A DNA stretch of 64,000 bases, from contig CAVVNR010000012.1 in the NCBI GenBank assembly GCA_963749715.1, positions 124,001 through 188,000 of the forward strand, given 5' to 3'. Every line of letters begins with the position of its first letter. Position 1 is the stretch's first letter. Shown piece by piece: positions 27,025 through 35,591 of the stretch. The stretch is from Roseiarcus sp963749715. GTDB taxonomy: Bacteria > Pseudomonadota > Alphaproteobacteria > Rhizobiales > Beijerinckiaceae. A program made the position numbers and the translations under genes. A model generated the notes under the pieces. It searched no databases and had not been told where the DNA came from. It worked only from the letters and a program-made list of their open reading frames with translations.

Positions 27025-27651
27025 ATGCTTCTCTATAACGCCAATCTTTCGCCCAATGCATTGCGGGTTCGCGCGGTTGCCCACGAGCTAGGTATAGCGC
27101 TGGAAATAGTAGAGGTTGATCTGAGAAAAGGCGAAAATAAGTCCGAAGCCTTTTTGGCATTGAACGCCAACGGCAAGGTACCGGTTTTGGTCGATGGCGA
27201 TTTCGTGCTTTGGGAGAGCCGGGCGATCAACGCCTACCTTGCAAGCCTGAAATCGGAACAGGGGCTGTATCCGGAGGATAAGAGAAAGCGTGCCATTGTA
27301 GACCAATGGTCCTACTGGCAGGCTATCCATCTCGGTCCGGCGATGCAGCGCGTTGCGTTCGAGCGACTTCTGAAGTCAAAATTCGGTATGGGCGAACCGG
27401 ACGAAAAGGTGCTGGAGGGACCGCTTAAGGACATCGCGCAGTTCCTAGCGGTTCTCGATAAAAACCTGTCCGACAAGGAGTGGGTGGCGGGTGAACTGAG
27501 CATTGCCGACTTCGCCATTGCGAGCACCTTCGTCTATCGGAAAGGCTCGAACATATCCCTTGAACATGTGCCGCACGTGTCAACCTGGATCGACCGCCTT
27601 GAAGCACGATCGTCCTGGAAGGCTGCGGTAAGGCCTGTGTTGGAATTGTAG
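27025..27651 (+). CDS. Glutathione S-transferase family protein
   Basis: A 208-residue GST of the theta/beta-like type: MLLYNANLSPNALRVRAVAH with Ser9 in the usual glutathione-activating position, NANGKVPVLVDGDFVLWESR with the cis-Pro and the Glu-Ser pair that binds the gamma-glutamyl group, and helical half with GELSIADFAIASTF. AAGGA precedes the ATG. Base composition is visibly lower in GC than in its neighbours, which suggests recent acquisition. It sits with a reductase gene between two copies of a dispersed repeat. Confidence 0.88.
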   Translation: MLLYNANLSPNALRVRAVAHELGIALEIVEVDLRKGENKSEAFLALNANGKVPVLVDGDFVLWESRAINAYLASLKSEQGLYPEDKRKRAIVDQWSYWQAIHLGPAMQRVAFERLLKSKFGMGEPDEKVLEGPLKDIAQFLAVLDKNLSDKEWVAGELSIADFAIASTFVYRKGSNISLEHVPHVSTWIDRLEARSSWKAAVRPVLEL

Positions 27652-27891
27652 AACAACTGATCTGCCTCGGTGGCTCGCAATCCCGCAATGGGCATCGCCA
27701 AAGTAACGCTCGTTGGTCTGTGAGCATTGTCATGTCTAGCAAGAATAGGCTCTTGCGCCGAACCCCTACGACTTTCTAGCTATTGAATCTATTGAATCTG
27801 ACCCTCGCGGTCGGGCAAGTAATGACCAGTAAGAACGGTTGATGTGACAATTCCGTCGCGTACGAGAATCTTCACCTCAGGAAGGACGACG
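27652..27891. other. Intergenic stretch with a short direct repeat
   Basis: The tandem CTATTGAATCTATTGAATCT near 27780 is the only notable feature. This AT-richer DNA separates the GST gene from the ketopantoate-reductase-like gene and probably holds the promoter of the latter. No gene is seen. Confidence 0.4.
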
Positions 27892-28827
27892 ATGCGGATC
27901 GCGATGATGGGGTCAGGCGGTATCGGCGGCTATTTTGGCGCGCAACTCGCCGCGGTTGGGGAAGATGTGGCCTTCATTGCGCGGGGCGCCCACCTCGACG
28001 AGTTGCGACAGAACGGCTTGCGCCTGCAAAGCCCGCTTGGTGACCTCCACCTTCGCAATGTCCGGGCTACCGAATGGCCTGCGGATATTGCCGCTGTCGA
28101 TATAGTGATCTTCGCCGTAAAGCTCTTTGACAGCGAGGACGCTGCTGCGACCATCGTCCCGTTGGTCGGTTCGGAGACAAGGGTGGTGACCTTGCAGAAC
28201 GGTATCGACAGCGTCGAGACGCTTGCCCGATTTGTCCCGCGCTCGCAGGTGGTCGGGGGCGCCGCGTACATTTCGGCCCATCTCGAGCGACCCGGACTGA
28301 TTGTCCATGCTGGCGGGGTTGCGCGGCCGCGGCTCACCCTTGGCGGCCGCGGCGATTCGAAAATTGAGGCATTCCGAAAGGCCTGCAATCGGGCGGGTGG
28401 GATGGAGGTCCAGACGGTCGATGACGTCGATCAGGCGATCTGGATCAAGTTCGTGATGCTCTCGGCCTTTTCGGGCGGCACCAGCCTGATGCGCTCCGGC
28501 ATCGGGCCGATCTTAGCCGACCCGGAATCGAGAAAATTCATGGAGCAATTGCGCGACGAGGGCATCGCGGTGGCCTCGTCGGCGGGTCACCCGATGGTCG
28601 AAGGATATAAAGACGATGTCGAGGCGCTCTGGCAACAGTTCCCGCCGGAGACCCGTTCGTCTATGGCCAATGATCTCGCTCACGGCAAACCGCTGGAACT
28701 CAAATGGCTCTCCGGACGCCTGCACGCACTTGGAGAGGAGTTTGGCGTGCGGACCCCGGCGCATACTGCGGTCTATCGCGCACTGCACCTGCATGCCGGA
28801 GGGGCAAGCTTTCACCACGTACCGTGA
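27892..28827 (+). CDS. Ketopantoate reductase family protein (PanE/ApbA)
   Basis: A 311-residue NADPH-dependent reductase. The Rossmann motif GSGGIGGYFGAQLA is at residues 8-21; the catalytic lysine region is WIKFVMLSAFSGGTSL, and the C-terminal helical domain has the MANDLAHGKPLELKWLSG segment with the conserved Glu. The family reduces 2-dehydropantoate to pantoate, but many paralogues act on other 2-oxo acids, and nothing here points to CoA synthesis. AGGAAGGA lies just before the ATG at 27892. Copies of one dispersed repeat flank this gene and the upstream GST. Confidence 0.88.
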   Translation: MRIAMMGSGGIGGYFGAQLAAVGEDVAFIARGAHLDELRQNGLRLQSPLGDLHLRNVRATEWPADIAAVDIVIFAVKLFDSEDAAATIVPLVGSETRVVTLQNGIDSVETLARFVPRSQVVGGAAYISAHLERPGLIVHAGGVARPRLTLGGRGDSKIEAFRKACNRAGGMEVQTVDDVDQAIWIKFVMLSAFSGGTSLMRSGIGPILADPESRKFMEQLRDEGIAVASSAGHPMVEGYKDDVEALWQQFPPETRSSMANDLAHGKPLELKWLSGRLHALGEEFGVRTPAHTAVYRALHLHAGGASFHHVP

Positions 28828-28886
28828 ACCCGTCTCGCAAGTTTGCGCGTGAAACGGTGCTTGAAATTGTAAGACCGCTTCGAGCA

Positions 28887-28988
28887 GTGAAGACTACTTC
28901 GCGCTCGCGAAGGAAGGTCTGGCGGGGATTGCGGTCCTTCCCGAGGCGATCCTTGTGGGCCTGCTATCCGCCCTTTTGAGACGATCCA
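28887..28988 (+). repeat. Dispersed repeat pair, copy B
   Basis: Homologous to copy A at 26642: GTGAAGACTACTTCGCGCTC, CGGTCCTTCCCGAGGCGA and ATCCGCCCTTTTGAGACGAT in the same order. Same orientation, about 2.2 kb apart, flanking the GST and the ketopantoate-reductase-like gene. The gap 28828-29090 holds nothing else. Confidence 0.75.
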
Positions 28989-29090
28989 ACCCTACGAGCG
29001 ATGATGCTTAGACCCGGACGCGAATTCCAGCCATCATCCGCCTCGAATTTCCCCGGCCGAGGCGCTGGACGCAGTAAGCCACAGAATCCC

Positions 29091-30496
29091 TCACCCCCGC
29101 CGCCTCTTCGGCGCGTAGGGGTTCTCGCCGCCGGAGCGCATCGAGAGGCGGATGGGCACGCCGTTGAGGCCGAATGTTTCGCGCAGGCCGTTGACGAGGT
29201 AGCGCTTGTAGCTCTCGGGAATGCTGGCGACGGAATTGCCGAACAGGACGAAGAACGGCGGACGCGCCTTGGGCTGGGTGATGTAGCGAATCTTCACCCG
29301 CCGCCCGGAGACGGCTGGCGGCGGCGTCGCGTCGACGATGGGCTTAAGCCAGCGGTTGAGGCGCCCGGTCGAGATGCGCATGTTCCAGGTCGCGTCGGTG
29401 GCGACGATCGCCTCCATCAGCTTCTCGATATGGGCGCCGGTCAGGCCTGAAACGGGGATCACGCGCGTTCCGCGCAGTTGCGGCAGGAGACGGTCGGCCT
29501 CGGCCCGCAAGTCGCGCGCCTTGTCGCTTTTGTTGTCGATGAGGTCCCATTTGTTAAGGCCGATGACCAGCGCCCTGCCCTCCTGCTCGACGAGATCGGC
29601 GAGCGTCAGGTCCTGCCTTTCGAACGGAACCGTCGCGTCGAGCAGCAACACCACCAGTTCGGCGAAGCGCACCGCCCTCAGCGCGTCGGCGACGGCGAGC
29701 TTCTCGATCTTGCCGACGACGCGCGAGCGCCGGCGCAGGCCCGCGGTATCGAAGATCTTGAGCTTCCGCCCGCGCCACTCGGCGTCGAGCCCGATCGAGT
29801 TGCGGGTGATGCCGGGCTCGGGACCGGTCAAGAGACGCTCCTGACCGAGAATGCGGTTGATAGCGTCGATTTTCCGGCGTTCGGCTGTCCCAGCACGGCG
29901 ATGCGCAGGGGCTTGGCAAGGTCAAGCTCGCTGCCATCCTCCTCCTCGCCGAGAACGAGCGGTTTGGCGAGGTCTTCCTCGTCCGGGTCGAGGCGCGCGG
30001 CACGCGGCAGAACCTCGACCAGCGCGTCATAGAGGTCGCCCAGACCCTCGCCATGCTCGGCGGAGAGCGCAATCGGATCGCCGAGCCCAAGGCTGAAGGC
30101 GTCATAGACGCCGTCGCGCCCCGAGCCGCTCTCGGCCTTGTTGGCGATCACGATGATCGGCTTGCCGGCGCGCCGCACCGCCGAGGCGAAGTGCCGGTCG
30201 GCGGCGGTGAGGCCGGCGCGCGCGTCGAAGACGAACAGGATCGCGTCGCAATCGGCGAGCGCGGCTTCCGTCTGCGCGCGCATGCGCCCGGCGAGCGTCG
30301 CCGGATCGCCCTCTTCGAGGCCGGCCGTATCGACGATGGTGAAGGCGAGATCGGCAAGCCGCGCGTCGCCCTCGCGGCGGTCGCGGGTGACGCCGGGCTC
30401 ATCGTCGACCAGCGCCAGCTTGCGGCCGACCAGCCGGTTGAACAGCGTCGACTTGCCCACATTCGGCCGGCCGATGATCGCGACCTTGGCGCTCAA
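29091..30496 (-). CDS. der: Ribosome-assembly GTPase Der (EngA), frameshifted in this sequence
   Basis: Der has two tandem GTPase domains and a KH-like C-terminal domain and helps mature the 50S subunit. Domain 1 (IGRPNVGKSTLFNRL; DTAGLEEGDP; NKAES) and domain 2 (LGQPNAGKSTL; DTAGLRRRSR; NKWDL) are both present, as is the KH part ending RSGGENPYAPKRRRG. One base is missing near 29860, inside the second P-loop helix: the expected NRILGQERLLTGPEPGITRN appears when it is restored. Der is essential, so this is very probably a sequence error. Confidence 0.93.
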
Positions 30497-30540
30497 TCTC
30501 GCCTCAAACCGGTTCGGCGGGTCAGGCCCGGCCTCGAGAG

Positions 30541-31203
30541 CTATTTCGCGGCGGTTCTGTTCGCCGCCACAAGTCCGAGCCAGCGGCTCGCCAATTGCCG
30601 TTCGTCAGGCGAAACCTCCGGATCGCCGAGCACGAGATCGAGCTGCTTGGCGGCGTCGTCATAGTCGTTGCGCGCGAGCGCGAGCGCCGCGAGATTGAGC
30701 AGCGCGAGGCGCCGAAACGGCCCCTCCCCGGCCGAGAGAGCGGTCAGCGCCGCCGCGCCTTTCTGCTCTTCGCCCGGAATGTCGAGGCGGATCAGGCCAG
30801 CGCGGAGGCGCGCGCCGTCGCGCAAAAGCGGATCGATCGCGGCGTCGCCGGCGACCGCGTCGAAGGCGGCGGCGGCGCCCTGCGGGTCGCTACTCGCCTT
30901 GGCGCCGGCCGCGGCCATTTGCGCCAGCGCCCGATAGCCGCTGGGCGCTTCGGCCGCGATCTTGTCGAATTCCGCTTTCGCCTCGTCGAGCTTGCCGCCC
31001 TCGAACGCCGTGAGCGCTTGCTGGAACTGGTCGCCGGCCGCCTGCTGGGCCTTCTCGCGCTCGTATTGCCAATAGCGGAAGCCCGCCGAGGCGAGCACGA
31101 TCAGCGCCGCCCCGGCCAGGATCAGGTTTTGGTATTTCTTCCAGAATTCCGCCGCCTTGTCGCGCCGGACTTCCTCGTCAACTTCCTGAAAGATGTCGCT
31201 CAT
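30541..31203 (-). CDS. YfgM-like tetratricopeptide membrane protein
   Basis: A 220-residue protein with a cytoplasmic N-terminus (MSDIFQEVDEEVRRDKAAEF), one transmembrane helix (about 27-46, NLILAGAALIVLASAGFRYW) and a periplasmic tail of helical TPR-like repeats. This is the architecture of YfgM, an ancillary SecYEG translocon subunit that hands proteins to periplasmic chaperones. It lies just upstream of der, as yfgM does in many proteobacteria, but no bamB gene separates them here. Confidence 0.85.
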   Translation of the reverse strand: MSDIFQEVDEEVRRDKAAEFWKKYQNLILAGAALIVLASAGFRYWQYEREKAQQAAGDQFQQALTAFEGGKLDEAKAEFDKIAAEAPSGYRALAQMAAAGAKASSDPQGAAAAFDAVAGDAAIDPLLRDGARLRAGLIRLDIPGEEQKGAAALTALSAGEGPFRRLALLNLAALALARNDYDDAAKQLDLVLGDPEVSPDERQLASRWLGLVAANRTAAK

Positions 31204-31329
31204 GCTTGACGCTCGAACCGACGCTTGCGCGCCCCTTCGGGCGCCGCGGGCGTTTGGCGAATTTGGCGCGGCCTATCACAGAGGGACAGCGAAAGCGAGC
31301 GCTCGGGCAGTGCGGCGTGTTCCGGAAGT

Positions 31330-32068
31330 TTATCGAGCGACTCTGCCGGCGAATACATAGCCCACGCCGCGGACGGATTTGACCAGCGCGGGATTTTCGG
31401 GGTCAGCCTCGATTTTCTTTCGGAGTCGAGCAACCTGAGCGTCGATCGTGCGATCGAAAGCCTCCCAACTGCGCCCTCGAGTTCAAATCCATTAAGGCCT
31501 CCCGCCGAAAGACGCGCCCGGGGTGCTTCAGGAGGGCCGCGAGGAGATCGAATTCTCCCGTCGTCAGCGAAACGTCTTCTCCATCAGGCGAGACGAGGCG
31601 GCGACGCGCGGCGTCGAACAGCCACCCGTCAAACCGCACAGTCTCATTGCCCGGCTCCCCATGCGTCGAAGCGGTCTCCGAACGGAGCTTGCGCCGGCGC
31701 AACACGCTCTTCACTCGCGCCAGCACCTCGCGCAGGTGAAATGGTTTGGCGATATAATCGTCGGCTCCAACCTCCAGGCCGACAACGCGGTCCACGACCT
31801 CGCCGCGTCCCGTCAGCATGATGATCCCGATGTCGGAATGCGAGCGGATCTCGCGAGCGAGCGTCACCCCGTCGTCGCCAGGCATGACCACGTCGAGCAG
31901 GATGACGTCGATCGACTTAGCGCGGAGCTGAAGCCGCATTGCCGCGCCGTCTGCGGCGACACTGACCCGATACCCTTCCTGCTCGAAATACCGCGTCAAC
32001 ATCTGCCGAATGCGCGGATCGTCATCGACGATCAAAATGTGGGGGGCGTCATCCTGGTGACTTTGCAT
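31330..32068 (-). CDS. OmpR-family response regulator, frameshifted
   Basis: A regulator of about 245 residues. Receiver: acidic pocket IVDDDPRIRQML, phospho-acceptor Asp in VILLDVVMPGDDG, conserved Lys in YIAKPFHLREV. Winged helix: VSLTTGEFDLLAALLKHPGR. One extra base near 31485 throws the end out of frame; correcting it gives RSWEAFDRTIDAQVARLRKK and VRGVGYVFAGRVAR with a stop at 31330, a normal family C-terminus. It is divergent from the FixK-type gene, and direct TGTTAC repeats between them are a likely binding site. No cognate kinase adjoins it unless it is the FixL-like protein. Confidence 0.88.
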
Positions 32069-32117
32069 TTCACGGCAACATGCAATGGGGGGATGCCGGC
32101 TCCGAAGGCGAGAAGGT

Positions 32118-32153
32118 TGTTACGAACTGTTACAAATCGGCGCCAATTTTTAC
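32118..32153 (+). promoter_or_regulatory. Direct TGTTAC repeats, probable response-regulator site
   Basis: TGTTAC at 32118-32123 and again at 32128-32133 are exactly 10 bp apart, and TTTTAC follows at 32148-32153, two turns further on. Same-face direct repeats with 10-bp phasing are the usual binding pattern of OmpR/PhoB-type dimers. The site lies between the divergent response regulator and FixK-type genes. Confidence 0.55.
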
Positions 32154-32214
32154 AGCCAAATCGTACGCCGATGACGGAGCCCGGATCAAATGCCCTGATC
32201 AAGCGGGTCTCCCA

Positions 32215-32943
32215 ATGGATTTCTCATTTTGGAACGTCCCTGCTCCGGGTGCTGTGCCGGCCGACGAAGGGCCGACGCTCAGGGACCTGTTCAAAGGACA
32301 ACCGACCGATGAATATTCGGCGGGCGCGGCCATTTTCTGGGAGAGCGACCCGGCAGGCCAAATATTCGATATCGTCGAAGGCGTCCTGCGCGTCTACAGA
32401 GTTCTGGCGGACGGACGTCGCGCAATCGTGGGGTTCATCTTTCCCGGCGACTTCCTGGGCGTCTCTTTCCAGAACTGGTATCCTTTTACCGCCGAAGCTG
32501 TGACCGATGTCAAACTTCGGCGCGTTTCCCGGAGGCGTTTCCTCGGGCTGGCTAACGAGTCCCCGACGATGCAGCGTCAATTGGTCGCCCTTCTGTGTTG
32601 CGAGATGTCGGCCGCTCAGGACCAGATGCTGCTCCTTGGCCACAATAGCGCCGAGGAGCGCGTAGCCAGCTTCCTGCTTGCCGTGCGCCGAAAGAGCGCC
32701 AATGGAAACGACATCGAACTGCCGATGAGTTGGCGCGATATCGCGGACTACCTCGGTTTGACGATCGAGACCGTGTCGAGAACAATCACAAGCCTGACGC
32801 GGCGCGGTCTAATCGCCGCCGCCGGGCGACGCTCATTGACCTTGCGACGGCCAGGCGTCTTACGCGACATCGCCGGCCACGGCGATAGGGAGCATGCCGG
32901 ATCGGAATTCGCCTCGGCGCGCCGGGCCGTCTGGCCCAATTGA
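32215..32943 (+). CDS. Crp/Fnr-family transcription regulator, FixK type
   Basis: A 242-residue regulator: cyclic-nucleotide-like effector domain (RVLADGRRAIVGFIFPGDFL), dimer helix and a winged helix with DIADYLGLTIETVSRTITSL, whose E-x-x-S-R recognition residues read TTGAT-type half sites. It lacks the N-terminal cysteine cluster of FNR, so it cannot sense oxygen through a [4Fe-4S] centre and resembles FixK. A perfect TTGAT-N4-ATCAA site lies 2.1 kb downstream before a HiPIP gene. The start at 32215 (MDFSFWNVPAP) is chosen; the frame is open to 32080. A FixL-like kinase follows by 42 bases. Confidence 0.88.
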   Translation: MDFSFWNVPAPGAVPADEGPTLRDLFKGQPTDEYSAGAAIFWESDPAGQIFDIVEGVLRVYRVLADGRRAIVGFIFPGDFLGVSFQNWYPFTAEAVTDVKLRRVSRRRFLGLANESPTMQRQLVALLCCEMSAAQDQMLLLGHNSAEERVASFLLAVRRKSANGNDIELPMSWRDIADYLGLTIETVSRTITSLTRRGLIAAAGRRSLTLRRPGVLRDIAGHGDREHAGSEFASARRAVWPN

Positions 32944-32985
32944 GGAAGGGCGCTCATTCGAAACCCCAGGAAATGGCTTACCAGG

Positions 32986-34900
32986 ATGCCTCAACCGACC
33001 GCCGCCTCCAGCTTGAGCGGGATCGCTCGCGCATTGGACCTGGCGAACGTCATCATCCATGAGATCGACGGCGCCATACTCCATTGGGCTACCGGCTGCG
33101 AGCGGCTTTACGGCTGGAGCAAGCGGGAAGCGATGGGACAGGTCGTTCATCGCCTTCTGGCAACGACCTTTCCGCAGCCGCGCGACAAGATCATCGCCAG
33201 CCTGCGGAAAAGCGGCAGTTGGCAAGGTGAACTCGAGCACCGGCGGAAGGACGGAACAGCAGTTTCGGCCGCAAGCGTGTGGGTGGAGCTGGGCGCCAAG
33301 GACAACAGAAATCGTTGCGTCTTGCAGATGAACTTCGACATTACCGGACCGAAGCGAGCGCAAATCGATCTCGCCGCGCGCGAGGCGCATCTCCGATCGA
33401 TACTTGATACCGTGCCGGAGGCGATGATTGTCATTGATGAGAGCGGCGTCATCACCTCGTTCAGCGCGGCGGCGGCAAACCTGTTCGGCTATCAGGCAGA
33501 AGAGGTCATCGGCCGCAATGTCAAAATACTGATGCCCGCGCCTTATCACGACGAGCACGATGGGTACTTGAGCCGCTACCTGGAGACGGGCGAGGCGCGG
33601 ATCATCGGCTATGGCCGGGTCGTGACCGGGCTCACCAAAGACGGCGTGACGTTTCCAATCGAACTCGCGGTCGGCGAAGCGCGCGCCGCGGGCCGACGGA
33701 TTTTCACTGGTTTCGTTCGCGATCTGACAAGCCGTCAGAGGATGGAAGAAGAGCTGCGACAGTCCCAGAAAATGGAGGCGATCGGTCAGCTTACCGGTGG
33801 CATCGCCCATGATTTCAATAATCTTCTGACAGTGGTTACGGGCAATCTTGAGATGCTCGAAGCGAACCTCGAGGATTTCTCGTCAGCGCGAGTTGGCGAA
33901 GGAGGCGCAGGACGCCGCGCAGGACGGCGCCAAGCTGACGGCCCAGCTCTTGGCGTTTGGCAGGCGTCAGCCGCTTAACCCAAAGCCCGCGGACGTCGGC
34001 CAACTCATTTCCGGCTTCGCCGACCTACTGCGGCGGTCGCTGGGCGAGTCCATTGAACTCAAGACGGTCCTGACAGGATCGGCCCATCTGGCCGCCGTGG
34101 ATGGACCGCAGCTGCAAAACGCCTTGCTCAATTTGGTGATCAACGCGCGCGACGCGATGCCAGACGGCGGCCGAGTGACGATCGAGATTTCGCATGTGCG
34201 GCTCGACGCGGACTATGCCCAAACGTATCCGGAAACCCGCACCGGCCGGCACATCTTGATCGCCGTGAACGATACGGGTTTGGGTATGTCGGCCACGGTG
34301 CGCCAGCGGGCCTTCGAACCTTTCTTCACAACCAAGCCGGCTGGCGCGGGAACCGGCCTCGGCCTCAGCATGGTGTATGGGTTCGTCAAGCAATCGGGCG
34401 GAAACATTCAGCTCTACAGCGAGGAGGGACGCGGGACGACCGTGCAGATCTTTCTTCCTTTCGCAGATTCGGTTCGCGCTGCGGCCCAGCCGCAGCAGGG
34501 CGCAGCCAACGAAGACGCCATGCCCCGCGGCTCGGAGACTCTTCTCGTCGTCGAGGACGACGCGCGCGTGCGCAAAGTGACCATCTCGCGCCTCAGGCTT
34601 CTAGGCTATCAGGTTTTGGAGGCGGAGAACGGGACAACAGGACTTGCAATGCTAGCCAAGCGCCCCGACATCGCCGCGATCTTCACGGATGTCGTGATGC
34701 CAGGCGGCATGAGGGGGGATCAATTGGCGGAGGCGGCGCTGGCTGCAAAGCCAGGGGTCAAAATCCTGTTTACGTCCGGCTACGCCGAGCCGGCGATCGC
34801 GCGCCAGTGGCCAGGCGCCGATGCATGGCTCAAAAAACCCTACACGGCGGCTGAACTTGCGAGAAAAATCCGGGACGTTCTTGACGGTCCGAAGTCTTAA
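32986..34900 (+). CDS. FixL-like heme-PAS hybrid sensor histidine kinase, frameshifted
   Basis: A protein of about 637 residues with PAS (15-120), a second PAS (135-250) of the FixL heme type, histidine kinase core and a C-terminal receiver. In the second PAS, YHDEHDGYLSRYLETGEARI carries the proximal heme histidine (His191) and GYGRVVTGLTKDGVTFPIEL the Arg211 that lines the oxygen pocket in FixL. The phospho-acceptor is His275 in GGIAHDFNNLL; the ATPase boxes and receiver (VVEDD, IFTDVVMPGG, LKKPY) follow. One extra base near 33880 breaks the frame just after the histidine helix. It is probably an oxygen sensor for the adjacent regulators. Confidence 0.87.
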
Positions 34901-35055
34901 CTGAGCGCCTCGCCTCCCGCCGACGGCTATCGCCCTCTCGCGCGCCAGACTTCGACCCTGAGTTGGTTTGCAGCTCCGCCGGAGGCGGGCGCGCCTCGCC
35001 AAGCGGGCGGAGTCATGATTGGCGCGCGCCGCGCCACGGTCGTGCCAGCGGTTCC

Positions 35056-35069
35056 TTGATCCAAATCAA
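35056..35069 (+). promoter_or_regulatory. FNR/FixK box upstream of the first HiPIP gene
   Basis: TTGATCCAAATCAA is a perfect TTGAT-N4-ATCAA palindrome, the consensus for FNR and FixK proteins. It is centred about 128 bases before the HiPIP start codon; a class II promoter with the box at -41.5 would give an mRNA leader of about 87 bases. The rest of the gap 34901-35190 shows nothing else recognisable. Confidence 0.8.
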
Positions 35070-35190
35070 TGCGCAAAGGGTTCGGCGGCATACGCTCAGG
35101 AATGGCGGAGCCTCGACTTGTTGGAATTGACGCGCGCCAACCTCAGCCTTGCGGGGCGCCCTTTGGAGTTAAATTCCGGGAGAAGCAAAA

Positions 35191-35457
35191 ATGACCGATC
35201 AATACGCGGCGCCGTGTGTCAACCGCCGCACAGTCCTCATCGCCACGATCGGCGCCGCGCCGCTGCTGGCGCTTGGATCCACTCAGGCCAACGCGGCCAA
35301 GCTCGCGCAGAGCGCCGTGAAATATCAAGACTCGCCGAAGGACGGCAAACGTTGTGACGGGTGCAACCTTTTCGTAGCTCCCGAATCTTGCAAGTCCGTC
35401 GCTGGCAGTATCGCTCCCAGCGGCTGGTGCGCGCTTTGGGTGAAGAAGGCGGGCTGA
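35191..35457 (+). CDS. High-potential iron-sulfur protein (HiPIP) 1
   Basis: An 88-residue periplasmic electron carrier. The twin-arginine-type leader (NRRTVLIATIGAAPLLALGS) is followed by a core of about 60 residues with the four [4Fe-4S] cysteines spaced C-x2-C-x8-C-x12-C (KRCDGCNLFVAPESCKSVAG, ending GWCALWV). HiPIPs shuttle electrons at high potential between membrane complexes and oxidases or photosynthetic centres; one of them, Iro, was proposed as an iron oxidase in Acidithiobacillus. A FixK box lies upstream, so expression is probably induced by low oxygen. Confidence 0.95.
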   Translation: MTDQYAAPCVNRRTVLIATIGAAPLLALGSTQANAAKLAQSAVKYQDSPKDGKRCDGCNLFVAPESCKSVAGSIAPSGWCALWVKKAG

Positions 35458-35476
35458 GGCCCATCACTTCGGGCCC

Positions 35477-35490
35477 CGATTGAACAATCG
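35477..35490 (+). promoter_or_regulatory. Short inverted repeat before the cytochrome-porin gene
   Basis: CGATTGAACAATCG is a 14-base perfect palindrome (6-bp arms around AA) in the 134-base gap between the HiPIP and cytochrome-porin genes. It may be an operator or a small hairpin. No known consensus is matched. Confidence 0.3.
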
Positions 35491-35591
35491 AACTGACCAA
35501 CATTGGCCAACGTAACGAACAACGCGAATCAACCGCGGCGCTCTCGGGCGGTGGAAAGTCGTGGTTCAGGGCGCAAAAACGGAGGCGCCGA

